Below, in pieces: positions 41,505 to 49,783 of a DNA stretch of 64,000 nt (within the stretch, counting starts at the first letter, position 1; each line of letters starts with the position of its first letter). Location: assembly GCF_001445655.1 (NCBI RefSeq), contig NZ_LNBE01000003.1, forward strand, positions 1,284,530 through 1,348,529, read 5' to 3'. A model generated the notes under the pieces. It was not told where the DNA came from, ran no database searches, and was given only the letters and a program-made list of their open reading frames with translations. The translations under genes and the position numbers were made by a program. Source of the DNA: Streptomyces roseifaciens. Lineage in GTDB: Bacteria > Actinomycetota > Actinomycetes > Streptomycetales > Streptomycetaceae.

Positions 41505-41906
41505 ATGAGGATCGGCGAACTGTCCCGGAGGACCGGCGTCCACGAGCGGCTGCTGCGCTACTACGAGGCCCAGGGCCTGCTCCACCCCGCCCGGCTCCCC
41601 AGCGGCTACCGGGAATACGCCGAAGGGGACGTCGCCGCCGTGCGCCGCATCCGCAGCCTGCTCGCGGCCGGTCTGAACACCGCCACCATCGCCGCGATCC
41701 TGCCCTGCCTGCGGGAGGAGGGCGAACGGCTCGTTCCCACCTGCTCCGACCTGGTCGCGGACCTCTTCAGGGAACGCGACCGGATCACGCGCGCCATCAC
41801 CGACCTGCAGTCCTCCCGGGCCGCGCTCGACCACGTCATCGCCGCGGCCCCCGCCGAGGTGGCCGACCGGGCGTTCGCCACGCTGGAGATGCCCGTACAT
41901 GCGTGA
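41505..41906 (+). CDS. MerR family transcriptional regulator
   Basis: A 133-residue regulator. The winged helix is at the N-terminus (MRIGELSRRTGVHERLLRYYEAQGLLHPARLPSGYREYAEGDVAAVRRIRSLLAAGL). A dimerisation coiled coil follows (ADLFRERDRITRAITDLQSSRAALDHVI). There is no long ligand domain; two Cys occur in ILPCLREE and VPTCSDL, so a redox or small-molecule response is possible but not proven. It is divergent from the MFS exporter with the shared palindrome between them. Confidence 0.88.
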   Translation: MRIGELSRRTGVHERLLRYYEAQGLLHPARLPSGYREYAEGDVAAVRRIRSLLAAGLNTATIAAILPCLREEGERLVPTCSDLVADLFRERDRITRAITDLQSSRAALDHVIAAAPAEVADRAFATLEMPVHA

Positions 41907-42127
41907 CGGTCCGTCAGCCAGATTCGGTCGCGCTGACGGACGCGAACCCGGCACCCGGTACCCGCTGGGCTGAACGTGTTCCCCGTCCCGCCGGGGCTGG
42001 CCCGCGCGGGTGAAGGTACCGGCCGGGACGTTCGGCGGGGGTGCCCCGCGCGGTACGGCTGCCGCAATCGGCACGGACACGGGCCGTGGCGGACGGCGGG
42101 GCGACCCGGAGCGGAACAGGTGGCGCG

Positions 42128-43738
42128 ATGACAGGCTTCACGCGGGGATGGCGGGCACGGGCGGGCATTGCGGTCGCCGTGATCACCGCGTTGACGGCGG
42201 CGTCCGCGGGCCCCGCGGCGGCGGTGCGCGAGCGCGGGCCGGGCGCCGCCATCGAGGCGGTCATGAAGAAGCCCGGGTACGAGCACGCGCGGTGGGGCCT
42301 GCTGGAGGTCGACGAGAAGGGGCGCACCGTCCGGTCGAAGAACGCCGGCGAGTTCTTCATCCCCGGCTCCGCGGCCAAGCTGTTCAGCGTCTCGGCCACC
42401 TGGCGGACCATCGGCGGCGACCACCGGTTCACCACGCCCGTGCTGGCCGTCGGGCACCGGAACCACTCGGTGCTGGACGGCCACCTCGTGCTCGTCGGCC
42501 AGGGCGACCTCAGCCTGGGCGGGCGGACGGGCCCGGGCGGCACCATGGAGTACACCGACGTCGACCACACCTACGCCAACGACGTCCCCGGCGCGACGCT
42601 GACCCCGCAGAACCCGCTGGCGGGGATCGACGAACTGGCCCGCCAGGTGCGGCACTCCGGCATCACCGAGGTCAACGGGGACGTCGTCGTCGACTCCCGG
42701 CTCTTCACCTCGTCCGCGAACCTGGACCCGGGCCCGACCCCGCTCATCGTCAACGACAACGTGATCGACCTGCTGACCACCCCGACGTCCGCCGGCCACC
42801 CCGCCAAGCTCGACTGGCGCCCGCACGTCGCGCCGTACCAGGTCGACTCGCACGTGCGCACCGTCCCGGCGGGCGGCACCACCGACATCTCCGTCACCGC
42901 CTCGCCGGACGGCACCCGCATCACCCTCACCGGGACCGTCGCCGCCGGGGCGAAGCCCGTCCTGAGGGTGTCCCCGGTGCGCAACCCCGACGCCTTCGGG
43001 CGGACCGCCCTCATCGAGGCGCTCGGCCGTGCGGGCGTCACCGTCCACGCGCACGCGACCGGCCCCAACCCGGCCGGCCTCCTGCGGCAGGAGCGGCACG
43101 CCACGGAGCGCGTCGCGGCGTACGTGTCGCCTCCTTACGCCGAGTACGCCAAGGTCATCCTCAAGGTCAGCCACAACCTCGGGGCCAACCTGGGCATCTG
43201 CCTGATGGCCGTGCACACCGGGAGCCACAGCTGCGACGACGGCTTCCGGCCGCTCGCCGAGTTCGTCCGCAAGGCCGGGGCCGACCCGCGGCAGCTGCAG
43301 CTCCTGGACGGGCGCGGCGGCAACCCCGTGGACCGCATCGTCCCGACGGCCTTCCCGCGCCTGCTGAGATTCTGGGAGCGGACCCCCGACGCGGCCCGGT
43401 TCCGCAAGGCCCTGCCGATCCTGGGCGTCGACGGCTCCCTCGCCGGCTCCTGCACCCGCGCGGCCACCTGCCCGGCCCACGGCAAGGTCTTCGCCAAACC
43501 CGGCACGGTCGCGGGCTTCGACGCCGTCAACAACCGGCTGGCCGTGGGCGGCGACACCCTGGCCGGCTACTTCGACACCGGCCACGGCCGGCACCACACC
43601 TTCTTCATCGGCGTCAACGGCGCCTCCGCACCGGACATCAAGGGCCTCCTGGCCATCATCGACGACCTCAACCACATCGCGGCCCTCCTCCAACAGCAGG
43701 CAGCCGCCCGCGAACACGGACAGCGGCGCGGGCACTGA
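42128..43738 (+). CDS. dacB: PBP4-type D-alanyl-D-alanine carboxypeptidase/endopeptidase
   Basis: A 536-residue secreted protein of the DacB family (signal peptide about residues 1-33, ending AAAVRERGP). The active-site SxxK is GSAAKLFS near residue 84, the SxN is SHNLGANLG near residue 345, and the KTG-equivalent reads FAKPGTVAG near residue 460, with Pro in place of the usual Thr/Ser. Between them is the inserted domain of the class C type. The enzyme trims or cleaves peptidoglycan peptides outside the membrane. The ATG at 42128 is chosen because the signal peptide starts here and CAGGTGG precedes it. Confidence 0.85.
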   Translation: MTGFTRGWRARAGIAVAVITALTAASAGPAAAVRERGPGAAIEAVMKKPGYEHARWGLLEVDEKGRTVRSKNAGEFFIPGSAAKLFSVSATWRTIGGDHRFTTPVLAVGHRNHSVLDGHLVLVGQGDLSLGGRTGPGGTMEYTDVDHTYANDVPGATLTPQNPLAGIDELARQVRHSGITEVNGDVVVDSRLFTSSANLDPGPTPLIVNDNVIDLLTTPTSAGHPAKLDWRPHVAPYQVDSHVRTVPAGGTTDISVTASPDGTRITLTGTVAAGAKPVLRVSPVRNPDAFGRTALIEALGRAGVTVHAHATGPNPAGLLRQERHATERVAAYVSPPYAEYAKVILKVSHNLGANLGICLMAVHTGSHSCDDGFRPLAEFVRKAGADPRQLQLLDGRGGNPVDRIVPTAFPRLLRFWERTPDAARFRKALPILGVDGSLAGSCTRAATCPAHGKVFAKPGTVAGFDAVNNRLAVGGDTLAGYFDTGHGRHHTFFIGVNGASAPDIKGLLAIIDDLNHIAALLQQQAAAREHGQRRGH

Positions 43739-44106
43739 GAGGCACTGAGGGGTAACGGGGGGCGGGGTGGCTCCGTGAACGGGCGTCGCGCTTCCGGCGA
43801 GGCATGAGAAAACGTCAGTCCCGGCCGCCGCCCGGCTCGGATGTCGATCTCCGAGACGTCCTCGGGATTCCCTCCTGCCTCAGGAGTCACAACCCCATAC
43901 CGGACCAACCGGAGTAGAGCTCCCGAAAAGCGTCACTTGTTTGACTCGTGTTTGACCCGTGAACTCTGGCGCATTTGCGCGAGGTTCAGGGGAAGGGCAT
44001 TGGCTAGTGTGGGCGGTGGTGCTCGGGGTGGGAGTGATTCACGTAACTGTCCCTGTGATGCGGTCGGATGGGGCAGTTGTGTCAGTCACGTATCGGGAGG
44101 GGCATG
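43739..44106. promoter_or_regulatory. leader region of the GTP cyclohydrolase II-like operon, with SARP-like direct repeats
   Basis: This 368 bp gap holds no convincing gene. Two 11-bp tandem repeats TTTGACTCGTG (43940-43950) and TTTGACCCGTG (43951-43961) give a heptamer TTTGACY with 4-bp spacing, the spacing used by SARP-type activators of antibiotic clusters. The surrounding DNA is less G+C rich than average, as expected for a promoter. A good ribosome binding site GGGAGGG lies at 44096-44102. Confidence 0.45.
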
Positions 44107-44775
44107 ATGGCGTCAGAGCGACCGGGGCATTTCCCTGATGAACGCGGCGGAGCCACGGTTCGCCGAACGGTGGTCGTCCCGCTGGACATAGGGATCGGCC
44201 GGCCCGTGGAAGCGACCGTCACCTCGTTCGACGCTCTTTCCCACAGCGGTGAGCACGTGCTGATCAGTATGGGGACGCCGGGGGACATCCCCTTGGTCCG
44301 CGTCCATTCCGAGTGCCTGACCGGCGACGTCTTCGGCTCGTTACGCTGCGACTGCGGCCCGCAGTTGCGCGAGGCGCAGCGCAAAATACATGAACGCGGC
44401 GGAGCGCTCGTCTATCTCCGGCAGGAGGGGCGCGGCATCGGTCTCTACAACAAGATCGACACCTATGCCTTGCAGGACACCGGCATGGACACCTTCGCGG
44501 CGAACACGGCCCTCGGCTTCGCGCCCGACGCCCGCGACTATGCGGTGGCGGCGCAAATGCTCCAGGCGGTCGGAATGCACCGGATCGATCTCTTGACGAA
44601 CAACGCCGACAAGTCGGAACAGCTGCGCCGGAACGGCATCGAGGTCGTCCACGAAATACCTACCGAGACGTACGCCAACCCCCACAACATCCGGTATCTC
44701 GCGGCGAAATCCACGGTCACCCGGCACGGGCTCACCCTCGATGCCGACCGGGACGTCAAGGAAGCGCTGTCGTGA
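44107..44775 (+). CDS. GTP cyclohydrolase II family protein (RibA-like)
   Basis: A 222-residue protein with the full catalytic core of GTP cyclohydrolase II: PLVRVHSECLTGDVFGSLRCDCGPQL (zinc Cys residues and the GTP base site), YLRQEGRGIGLYNKIDTYALQDTGMDTFAANTALGF and RIDLLTNNADKSEQLRRNGIEV. The enzyme opens GTP to a diaminopyrimidine ribose phosphate, formate and pyrophosphate. It is the stand-alone type, without the fused RibB domain used in normal riboflavin operons, and no other riboflavin gene is adjacent. It is the first gene of an operon with a flavin-reductase-like gene, a tiny peptide, a propeller and an exporter, so a pathway-specific paralogue is likely. ATG 44104 and 44107 are both possible; 44107 has better spacing to GGGAGG. 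Confidence 0.85.
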   Translation: MASERPGHFPDERGGATVRRTVVVPLDIGIGRPVEATVTSFDALSHSGEHVLISMGTPGDIPLVRVHSECLTGDVFGSLRCDCGPQLREAQRKIHERGGALVYLRQEGRGIGLYNKIDTYALQDTGMDTFAANTALGFAPDARDYAVAAQMLQAVGMHRIDLLTNNADKSEQLRRNGIEVVHEIPTETYANPHNIRYLAAKSTVTRHGLTLDADRDVKEALS

Positions 44776-44800
44776 CCGCGGCCACCGAGGGGGTGCAGGG

Positions 44801-45577
44801 ATGATCAGCCAGGACCTGGTCGAGCAGCTGATGCGGTACGGGACGTCGACCGTCGGCATCATCACCGCGGCCGGACGGAGCGGCGTGAACCTCATGTCCG
44901 CGGAGTGGACCTACCTCGTGGCCCGGCGGCCACCCCACTTCGCCGTCGGCTGCCAGATCAAGAACCACACCACGGGGCTCATCCTGGAGCGGCGCGAGTT
45001 CGGCCTCACGCTCTGCGACGCGTCCATGGCCTCCCTGGCGAACTTCGCCGGGACCTTCACCGGCGCCGAGATAGACAAGAGCTCGGCGTCCGGCCTGCGG
45101 CTGCGCGAGCCGGCCGTGACCGGCACGCCGACCGTCGAGGGCGGCACGCTCAGCGCCGAGTGCCGCGTCCGGTCGGTCGTGGACCTCCCCGACTACGCGC
45201 TGATCGTCGGAGAAGCCGTGTGGATGGCGGTCGATCCGGCGCGCAACGCCACCCCACTGGTCAAACACGGGGGCATGTACGAGCTCGGCGAGCGGATCCT
45301 CAGCCGGGAGGTGACCGGCTCCGCCACCGCCTTCCCCGACGGCACCGTGCGCCTGTGCGCCTCCGCGCAGGGCGTCGACGACCCCGAGCAGCCGGTGCCG
45401 TGGACCGTCACCCTGTCCCCGGGCGCCGGCGGCCCGGAGGTCCCCGTCGGCACCGTGCGCGACGGCGAGGACCTGGACGTCGTCATCGAGCTGCCACGAG
45501 CCCCCCTACCGGGCGACGCACTGATCGTCGCCCGCCCCGACTGCCGGCCCGTACGCGTCGCGCTGCCGACGACGTGA
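44801..45577 (+). CDS. flavin-reductase-like (FMN-binding split barrel) protein
   Basis: A 258-residue protein. Residues 10-165 match the flavin reductase/DIM6-NTAB type barrel: YGTSTVGIITAAGRSGVNLMSAEWTYLVARRPPHFAVGCQIKNHTTGLILERREFGLTLCDASMASLANFAGTFTGAEIDKS. This fold binds FMN and supplies reduced flavin, or catalyses oxidoreduction of bound substrates. About 85 extra residues form a C-terminal beta-rich extension not usual in the family. GGGGGTG precedes the ATG at 44801, 25 bp after the cyclohydrolase stop. Its place beside a GTP cyclohydrolase II suggests work on a flavin- or pyrimidine-related substrate. Confidence 0.8.
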   Translation: MISQDLVEQLMRYGTSTVGIITAAGRSGVNLMSAEWTYLVARRPPHFAVGCQIKNHTTGLILERREFGLTLCDASMASLANFAGTFTGAEIDKSSASGLRLREPAVTGTPTVEGGTLSAECRVRSVVDLPDYALIVGEAVWMAVDPARNATPLVKHGGMYELGERILSREVTGSATAFPDGTVRLCASAQGVDDPEQPVPWTVTLSPGAGGPEVPVGTVRDGEDLDVVIELPRAPLPGDALIVARPDCRPVRVALPTT

Positions 45578-45622
45578 CCGGTGGACCCCTGTCCGACATC
45601 GCGCTGGAGGGAGGTGAACAGT

Positions 45623-45664
45623 ATGCGTAAGGCAGTCCGCCGCTACACCCTCTCGGTCAAGTAA
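45623..45664 (+). CDS. 13-residue peptide gene, possible precursor or leader peptide
   Basis: A complete 14-codon frame encodes MRKAVRRYTLSVK and ends with TAA. It is preceded by GGGAGGTGA, a near-perfect ribosome binding site, 6 bp before the ATG. Such a site is much stronger than those of most genes in the window. The peptide is basic at the N-terminus and has YTLSV near its end. It is followed by a perfect 14-bp hairpin. Two readings are possible: a minimal precursor of a modified peptide made by the operon, or a leader peptide controlling the downstream propeller and exporter genes. It is too short for normal gene calling. Confidence 0.6.
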   Translation: MRKAVRRYTLSVK

Positions 45665-45693
45665 CCGGGAGCAGGCACCGCAGAGCGATGAAA

Positions 45694-45728
45694 GGCCCGG
45701 AAGCCCCCTCGTCCGGGGCTTCCGGGCC
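45694..45728 (+). terminator. hairpin between the peptide gene and the propeller gene
   Basis: Perfect 14-bp arms (45694-45707 and 45715-45728, 7-nt loop) start 29 bp after the peptide stop, with no T tract after them. It could act as a partial terminator or attenuator that makes peptide mRNA more abundant than the downstream genes. The next start is at 45764, with GGGAGAGAG before it. Confidence 0.75.
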
Positions 45729-45763
45729 CCCTCCGCCGACGACCGCCGGGAGAGAGCACACTC

Positions 45764-47626
45764 ATGAAGCTTACTCAGCGCGCCGCCAGGGTGGTCTGGG
45801 TCGAGGGGCACGGGCTTCTCGTCACGGACATCCGCGGCGGCCTCCACCTGCTGGACGAGGATTTCGAGCTGATCCGCTCCGGCCGCAATCCCGAGTCCGT
45901 CGCGCCGGTCTACGCGGTGACCACTTCGGGCGACTTCGTCTACACCAAGGACGCCCGCGGCACGGTGACCCAGTGGAGCCTGCATTCGCTGCTCCCGGTC
46001 AACTCGCTCGACGCGCAGCACCTGCGGGGTGACGGCGAGTACCTGGAGGGCGAGGAACCCTCCACGCTCATCAACCGCGGCATCTGCGTCTGGCAGGACA
46101 AGCTGTACGTCAACAACGGCTACATGGAGATCGCGGTCATCGACGCACGGACCTTCGACCTGATCGAGGTGCGGCCCTCCATCACCGACCACTTCCTCGA
46201 GTGGTTCTGCACCGAGCGGCCCGGCGAGCAGTGCGTCGCCGACAAGCACGGCAACCTCTACATCGGTGACCTCGCGGCCTTCGACTTCCCGGTCCACGTG
46301 CGGCTGGACGACAAGCTCAACCTGCACCGGGTCCGCTACGACCGCCGCCACGACCGGTACTGGGTGACGCAGGACGCCGGCGAGGACGACGCCCTGTACG
46401 TCGCCAACGGGGTGGTGGTCATCAGCCCGGACGGGCGGATGCTGCACAACTTCAAGTTCGCGGCCGACGACGTCGAGGCCCTGGAGTTCGACGACACCTT
46501 CTCGTTCGCCTTCTGCGCGGGTTTCGAAGGCGAGATCACCGTCTTCGACAACCGGGAGAGCGAGCCGCGCATCGTGCGGACCATCGCACCCTTCCGCCAC
46601 CAGATCACCGACATGACGATCACCTCCCGCGGCCACCTGGTGGTGCTCACCCAGGACGGGCAGATGGAGCGGGTCTCCCCGGAGGGCGAGCGGCTGGCCC
46701 GCCTCGACTTCGACAGCCGGTGCGTGTGGGACATCCAGCCGGACCCGCTCACCGAGGACGGCTACCTCGTCGCGACGGACACCGGGGTGCTCGCCGTCGA
46801 GCTGACGGACGTCGAAGCTTCCCACCCGAACGTACGGGTCACCCGGCGGTGGGACCTCGGCCTGGGCTTCGTCCGCCGGGTCCGTCCCCTCGCGGACGGC
46901 ACGTTCCTCGGCGTCACCCGGTCGGGAAGGCTCTTCCGCCACGGCCGGGACGGAGAGTCCCTCTGGCAGGTCCCCTTCGCCCCGCACCTGCACGACCTGA
47001 GCCCCGACGCCGACGCCGAGCGCGTGCTGGTGGCGGCCAACGAAGGCGCCTTCGAGCACGACGCGCGCACCGGAGAGCGGTTGCGCACGCTGGACGTGGC
47101 CGGGCTGGTGGCGTGGACCTGCGCCTACGGGCCGGCCGGAGAGCTGCTCTTCGCCACCCGCAACGGAGTCGTCTTCTGCTTCGAGCCGTCCGGCGAGCAA
47201 CGCTGGCGGGTGGAACTCGGCGGCTACTGCAAGCGGATGCAGCTCCACGAGGACGCGGTCCTGGTGAACGGCGGCGAATTCGCCGTCAAGGCCATCGACG
47301 TGGCCACCGGCAAGGTGACGGGCCACTGGTTCGACATGCTGGAGAACACCGTCGAGAGCGCCACGGTCATCGGCGACCGGGTGTACGCCACGTCCTACGG
47401 CCTGCAGATGGCGGTGTACGAGACGCGGTCGCCCGAAGTGCTGGGCGTCGTCGAACCCTTCCAGGACTTCCCCAAGGCCCTGGCCAAGCGCACCGGCCGC
47501 GAGGGCTCGCCGCGCAACCTGCTGCTGGTGGGAGGGCGCGGCGGCTTCCTCCAGATACGGGACGTCACCGAGGAGGGGCCCCTGCTCCTGCGCACGGTCT
47601 ATCTGCCCGCCGGATACGGGAAGTGA
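45764..47626 (+). CDS. cytosolic beta-propeller (WD40/PQQ-like) protein
   Basis: A 620-residue protein without signal peptide. It contains many short blade-like repeats: HGLLVTDIRGGLHLLDEDFELI, GDFVYTKDARGTVTQWSLHS, KLYVNNGYMEIAVIDARTFDLIEV, GHLVVLTQDGQMERVSPEGERL, GTFLGVTRSGRLFRHGRDGESLWQVP, and more. I count about ten or more, enough for one 7- and one smaller propeller. No catalytic motif is evident. WD-repeat proteins of unclear role occur next to a GTP cyclohydrolase II in toxoflavin-type clusters, which is a suggestive but not proven parallel. Confidence 0.78.
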   Translation: MKLTQRAARVVWVEGHGLLVTDIRGGLHLLDEDFELIRSGRNPESVAPVYAVTTSGDFVYTKDARGTVTQWSLHSLLPVNSLDAQHLRGDGEYLEGEEPSTLINRGICVWQDKLYVNNGYMEIAVIDARTFDLIEVRPSITDHFLEWFCTERPGEQCVADKHGNLYIGDLAAFDFPVHVRLDDKLNLHRVRYDRRHDRYWVTQDAGEDDALYVANGVVVISPDGRMLHNFKFAADDVEALEFDDTFSFAFCAGFEGEITVFDNRESEPRIVRTIAPFRHQITDMTITSRGHLVVLTQDGQMERVSPEGERLARLDFDSRCVWDIQPDPLTEDGYLVATDTGVLAVELTDVEASHPNVRVTRRWDLGLGFVRRVRPLADGTFLGVTRSGRLFRHGRDGESLWQVPFAPHLHDLSPDADAERVLVAANEGAFEHDARTGERLRTLDVAGLVAWTCAYGPAGELLFATRNGVVFCFEPSGEQRWRVELGGYCKRMQLHEDAVLVNGGEFAVKAIDVATGKVTGHWFDMLENTVESATVIGDRVYATSYGLQMAVYETRSPEVLGVVEPFQDFPKALAKRTGREGSPRNLLLVGGRGGFLQIRDVTEEGPLLLRTVYLPAGYGK

Positions 47627-47638
47627 GACGGTAGTCGG

Positions 47639-48907
47639 GTGAGCCTGCAGACCGAGCCGAGTCCATGGCGGGATTCCCGGTTCCGGGTGTTCGCGGCGGG
47701 GAATCTGGCCAACAACCTCGGCGAGGGCATGTACGGCTTCGCCCTGCCCCTGCTGGTGCTGAGCTACACGGGCTCCCTCGCGACGATGGCCCTGCTGGTC
47801 GCGGTGTCCCCACTGGTGATCACCGTCGCGGGACCGTTCCTCGGCCACGTGGTCGACCGCTACGGCTCACGCGTCCTGGTGGTGCCCGGACTGCTGCTGC
47901 AGCTCGGTGCCTCGCTGGCCCTCAACTTCGCGCTGCTGGGCGGGCCCGCGCCCGTGTGGAGCCTGTACGTGGCGGAAGCGCTCGTGCAGATCGGGGCCGT
48001 CTCCTACCGGGCCGGCTGGCTCGCGGGGATCCCCGCCATGTTCCCGGACAGCACCGGGCGGTCCCGGGGATCGCTGACCGTGCTGTTCCAGACGAGCCTG
48101 ATCCTCGGGCCGGCACTGGCCTCCCTGCTCGTCGGCCCGCTGGGCTACACCGGGCTGCTCTGGCTCAACAGCGCGACGTTCCTGGCCCCGCTCGTCGTGT
48201 GGTTCCTCGGGGTGAACCCGGTGGCCGGCCAGAAGCGGTACCAGTCGGCCCCGGTCTCCTTCGTCGCATCGCTGCGTGCCGGGCTGCGCATCTTCTCCCG
48301 CGGGGAGAAGATGGGCACGCTGCTGCTCCTGATGGTGCCCGCGAGCTTCACGTTCTCGACCGGCACCACCGCGCTCTTCGTCTTCCTGGCCCGCGACGTG
48401 CTGGACGCGTCGCCGAGCTCCATCGGCGTCGCCCTGGCCGTGGCCAACGTCGGCGGGCTCACCGGGGCCCTGATCACGGCCGAGATCCCCCGGTGGAAGA
48501 TCCGCACCGTCACCGTGCTGGGCCTGGCCAGCGCCGGCGGGGGGCTGCTGCTCATCGCCTCCGGCGCGGGCCTCGTGGCGGCGACGGCGGCCCTCACCGT
48601 CTTCTTCGTCTGCGAGAACGTCATCGCGGTGGCCACGGAGATGGAGATGTTCAGCTCCGTACCGCCCGAGCTGATCGGACGGGCCACCGGGATGTGGCGG
48701 CTGGCAACGGGACTTCCGACCGCCGCGGCCCCTTCGGCGATCGCGGTCCTCGGCGGATTCCTCGGCCCTCGGGCGATCTTCGTGGTTCTCGCCGCGGTCA
48801 CCGTCGTACCGCTGGCCTGGCTGCTCGGCCACCGCTCGGCGCTGCGCTACGAGAGCCCGGACTCCGGGGCCCCCGCCGAATCCGCGGTGTCCGACAACTC
48901 GGTGTGA
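47639..48907 (+). CDS. MFS exporter (EntS-like)
   Basis: A 422-residue major facilitator with 12 hydrophobic segments. WRDSRFRVFAAGNLANNLGEGMYGFALPLLVLSYTGS at the start and GHVVDRYGSRVLVVPG, GIPAMFPDSTGRSRGS follow the EntS/siderophore-export and macrolide-efflux type. GTG at 47639 starts 12 bp after the propeller stop. It closes the cyclohydrolase operon and probably exports its product or gives self-resistance. Confidence 0.85.
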   Translation: MSLQTEPSPWRDSRFRVFAAGNLANNLGEGMYGFALPLLVLSYTGSLATMALLVAVSPLVITVAGPFLGHVVDRYGSRVLVVPGLLLQLGASLALNFALLGGPAPVWSLYVAEALVQIGAVSYRAGWLAGIPAMFPDSTGRSRGSLTVLFQTSLILGPALASLLVGPLGYTGLLWLNSATFLAPLVVWFLGVNPVAGQKRYQSAPVSFVASLRAGLRIFSRGEKMGTLLLLMVPASFTFSTGTTALFVFLARDVLDASPSSIGVALAVANVGGLTGALITAEIPRWKIRTVTVLGLASAGGGLLLIASGAGLVAATAALTVFFVCENVIAVATEMEMFSSVPPELIGRATGMWRLATGLPTAAAPSAIAVLGGFLGPRAIFVVLAAVTVVPLAWLLGHRSALRYESPDSGAPAESAVSDNSV

Positions 48908-48929
48908 AGCTTGGGCAAGTGCCCTTTCT

Positions 48930-48960
48930 GCGCCGCCTCCAGTGCTGACGGGGGCGGCGC
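48930..48960. terminator. terminator after the exporter
   Basis: GCGCCGCC (48930-48937) and GGCGGCGC (48953-48960) pair with a 15-nt loop, 22 bp after the exporter stop. Confidence 0.6.
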
Positions 48961-49023
48961 TTCCGCGTGTCACCGGCCGTGCGGCGAGTATGGACCGGGA
49001 GGCGCGTGGTGTGGATACTTTTT

Positions 49024-49040
49024 CTAGAAATACGTTCTAG
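49024..49040. promoter_or_regulatory. TetR-type operator before the TetR gene
   Basis: CTAGAA-atacg-TTCTAG is a perfect inverted repeat with an odd spacer, in a local AT-rich stretch 107 bp before the TetR gene. It is suited to a TetR dimer and probably autoregulatory. Confidence 0.55.
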
Positions 49041-49146
49041 TTGATCTGTGTCGGCCCGGAGGGTGGATACGATCGCGGGGCAGGCCCGCCGGACGGCTTC
49101 GGCAGGCACGGGCACCACACCTGAGCGAGCGAAGGCAAGGCGGGCG

Positions 49147-49746
49147 ATGTCTCCCAAGCAACAACGTGGCGAAGCGACCGCCGACCTGCTGCTGACCACC
49201 GCGTTGCGCGTGTACGCGGAGGCGGGCCGGCAGGGCTTCACGGTCAACGCCGTCACGGCCGCCAGCGGCGTCAGCCTGGGCAGTCTCTACCACCACTTCG
49301 GCAGCTTCGACGGACTGGCGGCCGCGCTCTACACCCGGTGCATGGAGCAACTGCTCGACGAGATCGTAGGCGCCGTGAAGCGCTCGCGCACCGCACGCAC
49401 CGGCGTCCGCGCGCTCGTCCTGGCCTACCTGCGCTTCACCGAAGAGCACCGGGACGCCGCGCTGTTCATCCACGCCTCCGCCTACTCCGGCTACCTGGCG
49501 GCGCACGCCGAGGAGATCCGTGCGGCCAAGGCCGCCAAGCTGAGCGGCCTCGGCGAGTGGCTGCGGCCGCGCATGGAGGCCGGCGAGATCATCACGATGC
49601 CGCCGGCCCTGATCGAGGTCCTGGTCATGGGCCCGGTCGCGGAGGCCGCGCGCCGCTGGCTGGCCAGCACCTACGACGACATCGACCTGGCCGAGGCGGC
49701 ACGCATTCTGCCCGACAGCATCTGGCGTTCCTTGCGCCCGACCTGA
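49147..49746 (+). CDS. TetR family transcriptional regulator
   Basis: A 199-residue protein with the N-terminal helix-turn-helix (TALRVYAEAGRQGFTVNAVTAASGVSLGSLYHHFGSFDGLAAALYTRC) and a helical ligand domain. No target is obvious: the gene converges with a hydrolase operon on its right and follows the exporter operon on its left. AAGGCGGG lies before the ATG at 49147. Confidence 0.88.
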   Translation: MSPKQQRGEATADLLLTTALRVYAEAGRQGFTVNAVTAASGVSLGSLYHHFGSFDGLAAALYTRCMEQLLDEIVGAVKRSRTARTGVRALVLAYLRFTEEHRDAALFIHASAYSGYLAAHAEEIRAAKAAKLSGLGEWLRPRMEAGEIITMPPALIEVLVMGPVAEAARRWLASTYDDIDLAEAARILPDSIWRSLRPT

Positions 49747-49783
49747 GGAGGACAGCCGGGGGCGCTCGCTCCGGCCGGGGGTG

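Noticed and set aside
44107..44775. Housekeeping riboflavin operon
   Set aside because: Only the GTP cyclohydrolase II type gene is present. RibD, RibE, RibH and a fused RibB domain are absent, and no FMN riboswitch-like leader was seen.
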